Assembly: GCA_963678275.1 (NCBI GenBank)
Contig: OY782765.1
Span: 186,001-250,000 of the forward strand
Reading direction: 5' to 3'
Length of the DNA: 64,000 bases
DNA from: G963677445 sp963678275
GTDB taxonomy: Bacteria; Bacteroidota; Ignavibacteria; Ignavibacteriales; Melioribacteraceae
Numbering within the stretch: the first letter of the stretch is position 1; every line of letters begins with the position of its first letter. The notes under the pieces were generated by a model. That model searched no databases. It was not told the origin of the DNA and was given only the letters and a program-made list of their open reading frames with translations. The position numbers were made by a program, and so were the translations under genes. Below, in pieces: positions 35,409 to 44,632 of the stretch.

Positions 35409-36161
35409 TTGTTTACAAAAGACACTATAGTCGAAGATATCAGGCATCTTAAAGGAAAAACCTGGCTGTTAAAGGTTCAGGCGCCCCGGCTCGCCGATAT
35501 TATAAAACCGGGCCAGTTCTGTAATATAAAAACCAGCGAAGGAAATTATCCTTTGCTAAGAAGACCATTCAGCATTTGTGATGTTGAGGATCAGAGCTGT
35601 TTTTTTATGTTTGATGTCCACGGTGAAGGAACAAAACTAATGGCGTCAAAAAAACGGGGAGAGAAATTAAACATACTCGGACCCCTGGGCAATGGGTTCG
35701 GCATTGCCGATAATTTCGATACTGCGGTTTTTGTCGCCGGCGGCATCGGAAGCGCCCCATTTCCTTTTCTTACAAAAATGCTGCCGGATAAAAAGATAGT
35801 TACATTTTTTGGTGCAGGGAACGCCGATTTTGTCATAGACTACGGACTAAAGAATATAAAGACTGCCACCGATGACGGCTCTGCCGGTTTCCATGGAACC
35901 GTTATTGAACTTCTTGAAAAAGAAATCAATAACATTAAGGGGGATATTAAAATATTTGGCTGCGGGCCGACTCCGATGTTAAAAGCCTTAAGTGAATTCG
36001 CTTTGAAAATGAAAGTAAATTGCGAAATATCAACCGAATCGGCGATGGCATGCGGATTTGGAATTTGCCAGGGCTGCCCCGTCGATCATGCCGATGAAGA
36101 TAAATTTTTACTGATTTGTAAAGATGGACCTGTATTTAATGTCCGGGATATAAAATTATGA
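35409..36161 (+). CDS. pyrK: Dihydroorotate dehydrogenase B electron-transfer subunit
   Basis: The 250-residue protein passes electrons from PyrD to NAD. The FAD site is LLRRPFSICD, the NAD-binding region is FVAGGIGSAPF, and a [2Fe-2S] cluster site is formed by Cys215, Cys220, Cys223 and Cys237 in ACGFGICQGC and LICK. The start is TTG at 35409, with GAAGGA upstream. It overlaps pyrD by four bases, which is the usual gene order in class 1B systems and fixes the type of PyrD. A 150-base gap precedes it. Confidence 0.93.
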   Translation: MFTKDTIVEDIRHLKGKTWLLKVQAPRLADIIKPGQFCNIKTSEGNYPLLRRPFSICDVEDQSCFFMFDVHGEGTKLMASKKRGEKLNILGPLGNGFGIADNFDTAVFVAGGIGSAPFPFLTKMLPDKKIVTFFGAGNADFVIDYGLKNIKTATDDGSAGFHGTVIELLEKEINNIKGDIKIFGCGPTPMLKALSEFALKMKVNCEISTESAMACGFGICQGCPVDHADEDKFLLICKDGPVFNVRDIKL

Positions 36162-37075
36162 AAAAAGTTGATCTCTCTGTAAATATGGGAAACCTTCGGT
36201 TAAAAAATCCGGTATTGCTTGCCTCCGGAACGGTAGGCTATGGCAACGAAATATCGGAATTCACCGATCTGAGCAAAATTGGCGCGATAATTACCAAATC
36301 TATTTCTCTTAAACCACGCAAAGGCAACAGACCTCAGCGTATTGTCGAAACCTCATCCGGCATGCTTAACGCTATTGGTCTGGCTAATGTCGGGATCGAA
36401 GAGTTTATAAAAACTAAAATCCCTTTTCTTGAAAAACTTGGTTCAACAATCATCTGTAATATAGCGGCAGGCAGCATTGAGGAATATGTAGAATGTACCC
36501 GAATGCTCGATTCTGAAGCCGGAATCAAAGGTTTCGAAATAAATATATCATGCCCGAATGTTAAAGAGGGGGGATTGATTTTTGGCAATGATCTGAAAAT
36601 GGTCGGGAAAATTACCTCTCTCGTAAGAGGGGTGACCAATAAACCGATTATAATAAAACTTTCCCCGAATGTCTCCACAATTTCAGATTTTGCCGAAGTC
36701 GTAAAGAAAGAAGGAGGCGACGCGGTTTCCGCTATAAATACGCTTATCGGTACAGCGATTGATATTAAGACAAGAAAACCAAAACTTGCCAATGTTACGG
36801 GAGGTTTATCCGGCCCTGCAATAAAACCTGTAGCGCTGGCAAAAGTGCTGGAGATACACCGAAAAGTTAATATTCCAATAATTGGTGTGGGAGGAATAAT
36901 GGATTACCGCGACGCGCTTGAATTTATGATAGCGGGCGCTTCGGCATTTCAGTTGGGGACTGTAAATTTCGTCAATCCTAATGCCGGTCAGGAAATAATC
37001 GGAGAGCTTGAGAAATTCTGCGCCGAAAATGAAATTGAAAAATTATCTGATATTACAGGAAGCGTGGTACTTTAG
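36158..37075 (+). CDS. pyrD: Dihydroorotate dehydrogenase, class 1B catalytic subunit
   Basis: The 305-residue FMN enzyme oxidises dihydroorotate in pyrimidine synthesis. The catalytic Cys132 lies in NISCPNV, as in class 1 enzymes. NPVLLASGTVGYG and SISLKPRKGN open the barrel; IKLSPN, NTLIGTAID, GGLSGPAIKP and GVGGI, with the final phosphate-binding AFQLGT, complete it. It overlaps pyrK (ATGA) and shares its stop with the GTG start of folC. Together with PyrK it should form a heterotetramer. Confidence 0.93.
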   Translation: MKKVDLSVNMGNLRLKNPVLLASGTVGYGNEISEFTDLSKIGAIITKSISLKPRKGNRPQRIVETSSGMLNAIGLANVGIEEFIKTKIPFLEKLGSTIICNIAAGSIEEYVECTRMLDSEAGIKGFEINISCPNVKEGGLIFGNDLKMVGKITSLVRGVTNKPIIIKLSPNVSTISDFAEVVKKEGGDAVSAINTLIGTAIDIKTRKPKLANVTGGLSGPAIKPVALAKVLEIHRKVNIPIIGVGGIMDYRDALEFMIAGASAFQLGTVNFVNPNAGQEIIGELEKFCAENEIEKLSDITGSVVL

Positions 37076-38319
37076 TGGATATTCAGCAGGCATTGGATAA
37101 ATTATTCTCTCTGCACCAGTTTGGAATTAAGCTGGGGCTGGAGAATATAAATAAACTTTTGAAATATATCGGCAATCCGGAAAAAAAACTTAGGGCTGTG
37201 CATATTGCCGGTTCAAATGGAAAAGGAAGCACAGCCTCTTTCCTGGCAAGTATATTACAGGAGAAAGGATATAAAACAGCGCTGTATACCTCGCCCCATT
37301 TCAGGAAATTTAACGAAAGAGTAAGAATAAACGGGATTGAGATTGAGGATGAATATATTCTTTCATTCATGAGCGGCCTTGAGGAATATATCGATAAAAA
37401 TTCCCCGACCTTTTTTGAGCTGACCACAGCGATGGCTTTTAAATATTTTGCTGAGCACAAAGTAGATATTTCAGTAATAGAAACCGGACTCGGGGGCAGA
37501 CTTGACGCCACTAATGTACTTGATCCCGCGGCGATGGTTATCACTTCGATAAGTAAAGAACATACTAACATTCTCGGCGAAAAATATAGTGATATTGCCC
37601 GTGAAAAAGCAGGCATATTAAAAGCGGGAAAACCCCTCTTTACCGGATTTATGCCTGAAGAAGCTTTAGAGGAGATAAAGAGAGTTTCGAATGAGAAAAA
37701 GATTTCGGATTTAATAAATCTTTCGGACCATTTTAAAAAATCAGATTCTTCTTTAAGAATGGACTCAGGGGAATTTGATTTGATAAAACTTCCGCTGGAG
37801 GGGAAATATCAGCGCTGGAACGCTGCTCTCGCGTTATTAATCGCTGAGAAGGTTTTTGGGATAAATGATACCACTATTCTTAAGAGCGGCCTGTATAATG
37901 TTTTGAGCAATACAGGCTTTCAGGGAAGGTATGAATATTATCACCGGAGGCCTGATATTATTTTTGACGCAGCGCACAACGAAGAGGGAATTGAGATGCT
38001 GCTGGACCTTTTTGAAGAAAAAAAGAACAATTATAAAGAAAAATCGGTTATATTTGGCGCTATGAAGGATAAAAAATTGCATTCAATGTTTTATCTTCTT
38101 GCTTCATATTTTGATAATTTTTATGTTACAGATATAAATTATGAACGCTCTGCAACAATTGATGATTTACTCAATCTGGCCGATAAAACAGGGATAAAAG
38201 TCATTCCACTTAATAATCCAGCAAAATTTATCCGCGAATTTAAGAATTCAAATAATGCCAGTTGCCTGCTTATTACAGGAAGTATCTATTTAATAGGACA
38301 AATAAAACAAAAATTATGA
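37075..38319 (+). CDS. folC: Folylpolyglutamate synthase / dihydrofolate synthase
   Basis: The 414-residue Mur-ligase-type enzyme adds glutamate to folates. The ATP loop is HIAGSNGKGSTASFL, followed by LYTSPHFRKFNERVRING (residues about 78-95, abbreviated), FELTTAMAF, SVIETGLGGRLDATN, and IFDAAHNEEGI in the C-terminal domain. The GTG start overlaps the pyrD stop. An enzyme ending folate metabolism sits oddly but not rarely with pyr genes. The likely rho promoter follows its stop by seven bases. Confidence 0.92.
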   Translation: MDIQQALDKLFSLHQFGIKLGLENINKLLKYIGNPEKKLRAVHIAGSNGKGSTASFLASILQEKGYKTALYTSPHFRKFNERVRINGIEIEDEYILSFMSGLEEYIDKNSPTFFELTTAMAFKYFAEHKVDISVIETGLGGRLDATNVLDPAAMVITSISKEHTNILGEKYSDIAREKAGILKAGKPLFTGFMPEEALEEIKRVSNEKKISDLINLSDHFKKSDSSLRMDSGEFDLIKLPLEGKYQRWNAALALLIAEKVFGINDTTILKSGLYNVLSNTGFQGRYEYYHRRPDIIFDAAHNEEGIEMLLDLFEEKKNNYKEKSVIFGAMKDKKLHSMFYLLASYFDNFYVTDINYERSATIDDLLNLADKTGIKVIPLNNPAKFIREFKNSNNASCLLITGSIYLIGQIKQKL

Positions 38320-38326
38320 AATAAAC

Positions 38327-38355
38327 TTGACATTTACATTGAATAAAATTATGTT
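38327..38355 (+). promoter_or_regulatory. Probable sigma-70-type promoter of rho
   Basis: TTGACA at 38327-38332 is followed after 17 bases by TATGTT at 38350-38355. It lies about 120 bases upstream of the rho start, leaving a long leader as is usual for autoregulated rho genes. Prediction from sequence only. Confidence 0.45.
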
Positions 38356-38477
38356 GTAATTATACGGCTGAATCCTAACAATAAAGAAAAATCTTTACTC
38401 AATTAACCCTCAAATACATTTCTTGATTTTACCAATTAGTTAATTATTCACTCACTATTTCAGGAACAAAAAGATCG

Positions 38478-39725
38478 ATGGATATTTCATTACTTCAATC
38501 CAAGAAAATTGTTGATTTATATAAAATTGCACGCGAATATGATATATCAGGATACAGTGAGCTTAGAAAACAGGAGCTTATATTCAAAATTCTTGAAGCG
38601 CAGACCAAAAAGGACGGACTTACATTCTCGAAAGGTGTCCTGGAAGCATTAGTTGACGGTTACGGTTTTTTACGTTCATCCGATTATAATTACCTTCCTT
38701 CTCCCGATGATATCTATGTATCACCATCACAGATTAAAAGATTTAACCTGCGTACAGGTGATTTCGTAAGCGGCCAGGTAAGGCCTCCCAAGGATGGAGA
38801 GCGGTTCTTTGCTCTGCTCAGGGTTGAAGCAGTGAATGGGAAAAATCCCGATAAAATACGCGGAAGGACTCTTTTCGATAACCTCACTCCGTTATATCCC
38901 ACAAAAAGGATAAAACTGGAATCCGCTCCTGGTGAATATTCAATGAGAATTATGGATATGCTTTCACCGATAGGGAAGGGACAGAGGGGATTGATTGTGT
39001 CACCTCCGAAGAGTGGTAAAACTATTCTTCTTCAGAAAATTGCCAACTCCATTACACGTAACCATCCTGAAATAAAACTTATAATGCTCCTTATCGATGA
39101 AAGACCTGAAGAGGTTACCGATATGCAGCGTTCGGTCCAGGCCGAGGTAATCAGCTCCACATTTGATGAACCAGCCGACCGCCATGTGCAGGTAGCTAAT
39201 ATGGTGATTGAAAAAGCAAAAAGAATGGTAGAATCAGGGGATGATGTAGTTGTTCTTCTCGATAGTATCACACGTCTGGCCAGGGCGCATAACACCGTTA
39301 TTCCACATTCAGGCCGAATTCTTTCGGGTGGTGTCGATTCAAACGCGCTGCATAAACCAAAACGCTTTTTCGGAGCCGCGAGGAATACAGAGGATGGCGG
39401 AAGTCTTACTATAATAGCGACAGCCCTGATTGATACCGGTTCAAGAATGGATGAGGTTATCTTCGAAGAATTTAAAGGCACCGGCAATATGGAGCTTGTT
39501 CTCGACAGAAATCTTGCCGACAGAAGAATTTTCCCTGCTATTGATGTCAATAAATCAGGAACCAGAAAAGAAGAACTGTTGCTTAGCGAGGATATTCTTA
39601 ATAAAGTCTGGATTATGCGTAAAATACTCAGTGATTTTGATTCGATCGAAGCAATGGAATTTCTGCTTGATAAAATGCGCGGAACAAAGAACAACAAAGA
39701 ATTTATAACCAGTATGAATAGTTGA
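38478..39725 (+). CDS. rho: Transcription termination factor Rho
   Basis: The 415-residue hexameric RNA helicase ends transcripts. The N-terminal domain has KKIVDLYKIAREYDI, the RNA-binding cold-shock-like domain has GYGFLRSSDYNYLPSPDDIYVS (residues about 56-77, abbreviated), and the ATPase shows SPPKSGKT (Walker A), LLIDERPEEVTD, VVLLDSITRLARAHN and GAARNTEDGGSLTIIATAL (abbreviated). The length is standard. A 158-base leader with a probable promoter precedes it. A GWxTD protein follows. Confidence 0.96.
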   Translation: MDISLLQSKKIVDLYKIAREYDISGYSELRKQELIFKILEAQTKKDGLTFSKGVLEALVDGYGFLRSSDYNYLPSPDDIYVSPSQIKRFNLRTGDFVSGQVRPPKDGERFFALLRVEAVNGKNPDKIRGRTLFDNLTPLYPTKRIKLESAPGEYSMRIMDMLSPIGKGQRGLIVSPPKSGKTILLQKIANSITRNHPEIKLIMLLIDERPEEVTDMQRSVQAEVISSTFDEPADRHVQVANMVIEKAKRMVESGDDVVVLLDSITRLARAHNTVIPHSGRILSGGVDSNALHKPKRFFGAARNTEDGGSLTIIATALIDTGSRMDEVIFEEFKGTGNMELVLDRNLADRRIFPAIDVNKSGTRKEELLLSEDILNKVWIMRKILSDFDSIEAMEFLLDKMRGTKNNKEFITSMNS

Positions 39726-39755
39726 TTTGTTGTTCCATAAATTGAAAGCGAAAAT

Positions 39756-40967
39756 TTGAAATTACTATCCTTTATTCTGATCTGCCTGTTTTTCACAACA
39801 GCAATCTACTCACAGCAACCGGGAGGCACAATTTATTATGAAACAAATATTGTGCCTCTTGAAACGGGCGCCAAATGTTATATTTCCTGGCGAATTCCTA
39901 ATGACTGGCTGGTTTTTGTAAAATCAGAAAGTTCATTCAAGGCGGGATTCGAATTTTCCATTGAGGTCGAAAAAGAAAAAGAAATTATCAATCGTGAAAC
40001 TGACAGCAGGGAGATTTTTGCCTCAGATTATGAGGAAACTGAAAATCCCGCTGTTTATTCCGAAGGGGTAATTAATTTCGACCTCCCTTATGGGAAGTTT
40101 ATTCTCAAACCATTTCTTAATATCAGCAATTCCTCCGCCTCTGTTTCACTTGATGAGTTCGAAATTGAAATCACCCCTGATATAACACTCACCCCCTTTA
40201 TTGTTAAAAGACAAAATGGCGGTGATAAAACATTCAGAATGGTGAATGCTGATAATTCACTTCCATTCAGTAACGGTGAATATCAACTGGTTTTATCCCT
40301 TCGGAACTACGAGGGAAACGAAATCAGCGCGACTGTTATTCAGGAAAAAAGAACTCTTTTTGAGAAAAAACTGAAAAAACACACATCAGGTATGCCGGTT
40401 CTTAAATCGAAAGAAAACCATGTTTCTTTAGAGATCGAAGATCGCGATAAAAATTTTGCCATCTTTATTCTCGATAGTTTTTCCAGGAAACTTGAGGAAG
40501 GCGATTTCGCATTGTATCTGAATGGAGAATCATATGAAGATACGATTAAGCTTAAGACTGAATGGATTGATAAACCTTTTACTCTTACTGATCTGGACTT
40601 TGCGGCTAACCTGATGAGGGAGACATTTGGCTCGGAGGCGACAGAAGATATCTTCTCTGCCGATGATGCCTATATGGCGATAAAGGAATTCTGGAAGCCA
40701 AAAGATCCTGTTGATGAAACTGTTTTCAATGAAATAATGAATGAGTTTTTTAACCGGGCTGATGAAGCATATTTACGTTTCAGGTCTGTGAACAACAAAA
40801 ATGGCGCGAATACTGACAGGGGAATGATTTTTATCAAATACGGACCTCCTAAAAAAATTGACAGATCATATAACGATAAAAACCACGCTGTTGAAATTTG
40901 GCAATATGGAAAAAAAAGATTTGTTTTTGTTGATAAAAGTGGCCTGGGTAATTTCGCGCTGATGTAG
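39756..40967 (+). CDS. GWxTD-domain secreted protein
   Basis: The 403-residue protein has a signal peptide (MKLLSFILICLFFTTAIYS) and a beta-rich middle. Near residues 280-385 it has the features of the GWxTD domain: FNRADEAYLRF, then TDRGMIFIKYGPPKKI, then VEIWQYG. Here the name-giving stretch is reduced, with NTDRG instead of GWxTDRG. These proteins are frequent in Ignavibacteria and other FCB bacteria and have no established function. The start is TTG at 39756. It is followed six bases later by pdxA. Confidence 0.72.
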   Translation: MKLLSFILICLFFTTAIYSQQPGGTIYYETNIVPLETGAKCYISWRIPNDWLVFVKSESSFKAGFEFSIEVEKEKEIINRETDSREIFASDYEETENPAVYSEGVINFDLPYGKFILKPFLNISNSSASVSLDEFEIEITPDITLTPFIVKRQNGGDKTFRMVNADNSLPFSNGEYQLVLSLRNYEGNEISATVIQEKRTLFEKKLKKHTSGMPVLKSKENHVSLEIEDRDKNFAIFILDSFSRKLEEGDFALYLNGESYEDTIKLKTEWIDKPFTLTDLDFAANLMRETFGSEATEDIFSADDAYMAIKEFWKPKDPVDETVFNEIMNEFFNRADEAYLRFRSVNNKNGANTDRGMIFIKYGPPKKIDRSYNDKNHAVEIWQYGKKRFVFVDKSGLGNFALM

Positions 40968-40973
40968 GAGTCA

Positions 40974-41960
40974 ATGTATACATTTTTTTCCTGCGGTGAT
41001 ATTAACGGGATTGGTCCCGAAATTGCGGTTAAAACCTTCAATCAGCTTTTTGCTGAAAGAAAACGGGATATAATTTTTGTCTGTCCGGCAAATGTCTTTG
41101 AAGAACTTTCAGCAAGCCATACCTTAAATTTCAGTTATCAGATAATAAAACCTGGTTCAGAAAATAAACTGCAACCGGGAATGGTGAATATCGTCTCTTT
41201 CGGAGAATATGAAATTTCGCCCGGAATTCCAACAGTTTCGTCGGGAAAGGCGGCCTGTCTTTCTCTAAAGCATACACTTGAAATGGCTGATAAAAAAATT
41301 GGCGACTGCCTGATAACCGCTCCTCTCTCAAAGGAAGCAATCGGGCTGGCCGGAGTGAATTTCGCGGGGCATACCGAATTACTCGCCGACTGGTATGGTA
41401 CAAAAGATTATATGATGATATTTCTTTCAGATGATTTTATAGCAGCGCTAATGACAATTCATATTTCAATCAGCAGTGTTTCATCTTCTATTTCAGCAGA
41501 AAATATAAAACGTTCTCTGAAACTTCTTCACTCAACGCTAAAAAATGATTTTGATATTGCCGAACCTCAGATAGCTTTGCTTGGACTTAATCCTCACGCG
41601 GGTGAGAATGGAAGAATAGGGAATGAAGAAAAGGATATAATTATTCCCGCCGCGGCCGAAAGCAATATTCCCGGAATCAGCGGACCGTTTGTTCCCGACG
41701 CGTTTTTTGCCAACAGACTATATAAAAAGTTTAACGCCGTGCTGGGTATGTATCATGACCAGGTTCTTATTCCATTCAAGATGCTGCATTTTAATGACGG
41801 GGTGAATTTTACCGCCGGTCTGCCAATTGTCAGAACTTCACCTGACCATGGAACCGCCTTTGATATAGCCTGGAAAAACCGGGCTGACCATTCAAGTATG
41901 ATCTCTTCTTATAACTGGGCCGAGAGGATTAGCGGATGCCGGAAAAAAAATACACTTTAA
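40974..41960 (+). CDS. pdxA: 4-hydroxythreonine-4-phosphate dehydrogenase
   Basis: The 328-residue enzyme belongs to the DXP-dependent pathway of vitamin B6 synthesis. It begins FFSCGDINGIGPEIAVKT; the three metal-binding histidines are in GHTELLADW, MYHDQVLIPFK and TSPDHGTAFD. ITAPLSKEAI and LGLNPHAGENG are further family segments. The length is normal. Its last 25 bases overlap the methyltransferase gene. It is probably transcribed with the GWxTD gene. Confidence 0.93.
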   Translation: MYTFFSCGDINGIGPEIAVKTFNQLFAERKRDIIFVCPANVFEELSASHTLNFSYQIIKPGSENKLQPGMVNIVSFGEYEISPGIPTVSSGKAACLSLKHTLEMADKKIGDCLITAPLSKEAIGLAGVNFAGHTELLADWYGTKDYMMIFLSDDFIAALMTIHISISSVSSSISAENIKRSLKLLHSTLKNDFDIAEPQIALLGLNPHAGENGRIGNEEKDIIIPAAAESNIPGISGPFVPDAFFANRLYKKFNAVLGMYHDQVLIPFKMLHFNDGVNFTAGLPIVRTSPDHGTAFDIAWKNRADHSSMISSYNWAERISGCRKKNTL

Positions 41961-42679
41961 GGAAGGAGTATACAATCCTCGCGGAGATCTACGAACATCT
42001 GATGAAGGAGATAGAATATAATGAATGGGCTGATTATATCGCTGATATCGCGGATGAATATCTTGAAAGGATTCCGGAAAGAAGACTGGAAATTGCCGCC
42101 GGAAATGGAAAGCTGACATCATTTCTCGATTGGAATAGCGGGATTTATATCGCTTCCGATATGAGTCCGCAACTGCTTCGGCGTTCTTTACCGGGATATG
42201 GTTACCGCGTTTGCTGTGATATGCGCAAACTGCCTTTCCGTTCCGAATTTGATTTTATCTACTCAACTTTCGACAGTATAAATTATCTTGATACCGAGGA
42301 AGACCTTATCTTATTATTTACCGAAACTTCTTCACTGCTGACAAAAGATGGCATACTTACTTTTGACGCGAGTCTTGAAGCTAACAGTATTAATAATTGT
42401 TCCGATCTGAACAGAAAAGGTAATTATAACGGTTATTCCTATACTCAAAGGTCGATATATGATCCGGAGAAAAGGGTACATACAAATATTTTTTCGATTG
42501 AAGACAGGGCTGGAAATTATTTCGAAGAAATCCATAACCAGAAAATATTTGAACTGGAATCCTACTTTTATGCTGCTGAAGCCGGAGGTCTCTTTGTTGT
42601 CGATTGCCTTGATTCATTTACCTTCGAAGATATAACTTCTGAAAGTGAAAGAGCACAATTTATCATGAAAAAGGTATAA
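41936..42679 (+). CDS. Class I SAM-dependent methyltransferase
   Basis: The 247-residue protein has the Rossmann-type methyltransferase fold: motif I LEIAAGNGKL (about residues 51-60), an acidic residue ending strand 2 in IYIASDMS, and DFIYSTFDSINYL as motif IV-like. A second region near the C-terminus is beta-rich. Substrate is unknown; small-molecule methyltransferases of this build are common. The ATG at 41936 lies within the end of pdxA, with GAGAGGA upstream. ftsE starts one base after its stop. Confidence 0.8.
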   Translation: MPEKKYTLRKEYTILAEIYEHLMKEIEYNEWADYIADIADEYLERIPERRLEIAAGNGKLTSFLDWNSGIYIASDMSPQLLRRSLPGYGYRVCCDMRKLPFRSEFDFIYSTFDSINYLDTEEDLILLFTETSSLLTKDGILTFDASLEANSINNCSDLNRKGNYNGYSYTQRSIYDPEKRVHTNIFSIEDRAGNYFEEIHNQKIFELESYFYAAEAGGLFVVDCLDSFTFEDITSESERAQFIMKKV

Positions 42680-42680
42680 T

Positions 42681-43355
42681 ATGTTAATCATTGAAAATGT
42701 TGATTTCGGGTACCGTAACCAGGATGTATTTAATAACCTTAATTTTTCCATGAGTGAAGGGGAATTTGTTTTCCTTACAGGTAAAAGCGGCGCGGGTAAA
42801 TCAACTTTTCTGCAATTAATTTATATGAATCTGCGTCCTGATTCGGGAGAGGTAAGATTTCTGGATTTTTCTTCCAAAAAAATTAAAACAAGAAAAATAC
42901 CAAAGCTGAGAAGACAAATGGGATTTGTCTTTCAGGATTTTAAACTTCTTGATGACAGAACGGTATTTGAAAATCTTTCTTTTGTTTTGAGTGTGACAGG
43001 TTGTCCATACAGACAAATTAAAAAGAAGGTGTTTGAATCGCTGGCCCTTGTTGACCTGAGTCATAAATCGCGAAATATGCCCGGTGAATTGTCAGGCGGT
43101 GAAAAACAGAGAGTCGCCATTGCGAGAGCCATACTAAATGATCCGGCTCTTTTGCTTGCCGATGAACCGACCGGAAATCTTGATCCGCAAACTTCCTCTG
43201 AAATTTTACAATTACTCAAAAAAATTAACTCCCGCGGCACATCGGTTCTTATTGCTACCCATGACTATTCTCTCATCAGGGACGCCACCAGCCCGGTTTT
43301 CAAAATCGGGGATGGTAAAATTACCAAAGTATCTGTTAAGCTTAAGGGCAGCTAA
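42681..43355 (+). CDS. ftsE: FtsE-type ABC transporter ATPase
   Basis: The 224-residue ATPase has Walker A FLTGKSGAGKST (residues 31-42), the signature LSGGEKQRVAIARAI, and Walker B LLLADEPTGNLD. This wording is typical of FtsE and LolD. FtsE pairs with the membrane protein FtsX to control peptidoglycan hydrolases at division. No ftsX follows; the next 339 bases are non-coding repeats and then tadA on the other strand. LolD is an alternative name. It overlaps nothing but sits one base after the methyltransferase stop. Confidence 0.8.
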   Translation: MLIIENVDFGYRNQDVFNNLNFSMSEGEFVFLTGKSGAGKSTFLQLIYMNLRPDSGEVRFLDFSSKKIKTRKIPKLRRQMGFVFQDFKLLDDRTVFENLSFVLSVTGCPYRQIKKKVFESLALVDLSHKSRNMPGELSGGEKQRVAIARAILNDPALLLADEPTGNLDPQTSSEILQLLKKINSRGTSVLIATHDYSLIRDATSPVFKIGDGKITKVSVKLKGS

Positions 43356-43694
43356 AGCCGCAATACTTTTGTTGTTCTCCTTTACCGGCAGAGACCGGGA
43401 ATTATTCTGATAGTAATCGAATTCTACGTGAAATAGCAGTAATTTTTGTGCGCGATTTATATGAATAGCATGCGGTTGTAGGTCTCAGAACTCCATATTC
43501 CCCGTAAAATGAAATCGCGGAAGTTTATCGCGAATTATCATATCCCAAGCTCTCAATATAAACAGTATTTCCATTTATCGGGCAAACAATAAAAAAGATA
43601 TTCCATTTTAGAGGATGAAAAGTTGTCCCTGTCGTCCCTGGCGGGACTTTTTGTGATTAAATGTTAACCGTTTACCCCACAATAAATTGCGGGG
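43356..43694. other. Intergenic region with REP-like elements between ftsE and tadA
   Basis: No gene is visible in these 339 bases between the convergent ftsE and tadA. The last third carries the hairpin array described separately. The first two thirds show no clear terminator or repeat. Confidence 0.7.
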
Positions 43695-43719
43695 CTATTT
43701 TCTGCCGTCCCTGGCGGGA
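43634..43719. repeat. REP-like hairpin array reaching into tadA
   Basis: Two near-identical hairpins, GTCCC-TGGC-GGGAC (43634-43647) and TCCC-TGGC-GGGA (43708-43719), flank an imperfect one, CCCC-a-CAAT..ATTG-c-GGGG (43675-43694). The tadA stop (TAG on the - strand, 43695-43697) and its last 7 or so codons lie within the array. Confidence 0.75.
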
Positions 43720-44195
43720 TTCCCTTCCAGACTTCTATCCCTCTTTTTTTGAAAAAACTGCTCCAGCAGATTTTTGCTCTCATTTGAGTAAATACCTGAA
43801 TAAATTTTTACGGGATGATTATAACCGTTGTCCTCAATGACATTCATTCGTGAGCCGCAAGCTCCGAATTTTGGTTCAAATGCCGCGAAATATATTTTAT
43901 TTATCCTGGCCAGCAACAGGGCGCCGCTGCACATGATACATGGTTCGAGGGTTACATATAGATCACATTCTGACAAAAATTTTTCACCGAGATGATTTGA
44001 CGCCGCGGTAAGCGCTATCATCTCCGCATGCGCTGTGGGATCATTTAATCTGTTATTCTGGTTGTGGCCCCGTCCGATAATTCTATTATTTTTTACTACA
44101 ACTGCTCCGACCGGCACTTCATCTGTTTCAAAAGCTTTTTCAGCTTCCCTGAGAGCTTCATACATAAACCGGTAATTATCTTCACCGAAGAGCAT
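43695..44195 (-). CDS. tadA: tRNA-specific adenosine deaminase
   Basis: The 166-residue zinc enzyme makes inosine at the wobble position of tRNA-Arg. Zinc and catalytic residues are visible: His56-Ala-Glu58 in TAHAEM and Cys86, Cys89 in EPCIMCSGA. FGACGSR and the DEVPVGAVVV opening fit the family. I chose ATG at 44195, which has AGGA six bases upstream; a TTG at 44228 would add 11 residues. The last residues (LEGNPARDGRK) and the stop come from a REP-like element, so the natural C-terminus has been replaced or extended. Confidence 0.9.
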   Translation of the reverse strand: MLFGEDNYRFMYEALREAEKAFETDEVPVGAVVVKNNRIIGRGHNQNNRLNDPTAHAEMIALTAASNHLGEKFLSECDLYVTLEPCIMCSGALLLARINKIYFAAFEPKFGACGSRMNVIEDNGYNHPVKIYSGIYSNESKNLLEQFFQKKRDRSLEGNPARDGRK

Positions 44196-44632
44196 CTTTA
44201 TTCCTGAATTAAATGAATGTGAGGACAAAATATAAATGAATTGATCAGCGCAGTCAAATTCTACTCAAAATGATAAGGTTTTTATAAATTCTAAGCCGGT
44301 GTCTGAGCGGAGTTGAAGACAGCGAGTCAGTCTCACTTGAACCGGCATCAGATTCCGGCCTGCCTCTTGAAGGTCTTTTTGAAAATCAGATATTGGTGAT
44401 ATTGTATGATTATGTCTGAAAATCTTTTTTTAGGTAAAAGCAAATTATGTTGATTTTTATAAAATAAATGATTAAACTTTCACCGATTGGATGTGTTATG
44501 CTTATGAATAGTATTCTGTATTTTTAATCAAGTTTTCCGGAAAGTTAATAAAATATTTATTGGGATATTTTTGAAACGGGCAGTAGAAATTTCAGAAGCC
44601 GGAGAATGACAGTTACATAAAAAATAACTAAT
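44196..44632. other. Intergenic region between tadA and the YfiR-like gene
   Basis: This divergent gap of about 437 bases contains a nested hairpin at 44295-44346 and is otherwise AT-rich. No gene or RNA is recognisable. It separates the housekeeping genes from the signalling island. Confidence 0.6.
44295..44346. repeat. Nested inverted repeat
   Basis: GCCGGT (44295-44300) pairs with ACCGGC (44341-44346) and encloses GTCT (44301-44304) paired with AGAC (44317-44320). The inner CTGAGCGGAGTTGAAG resembles short palindromic repeats dispersed in several bacterial phyla. Confidence 0.5.

Noticed and set aside
37083..37616. 177-residue frame opposite folC
   Set aside because: It is a shadow of the folC P-loop region with no protein-like signature.
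39032..39796. 254-residue frame opposite rho
   Set aside because: It is a serine-rich shadow of the rho coding strand with no independent support.
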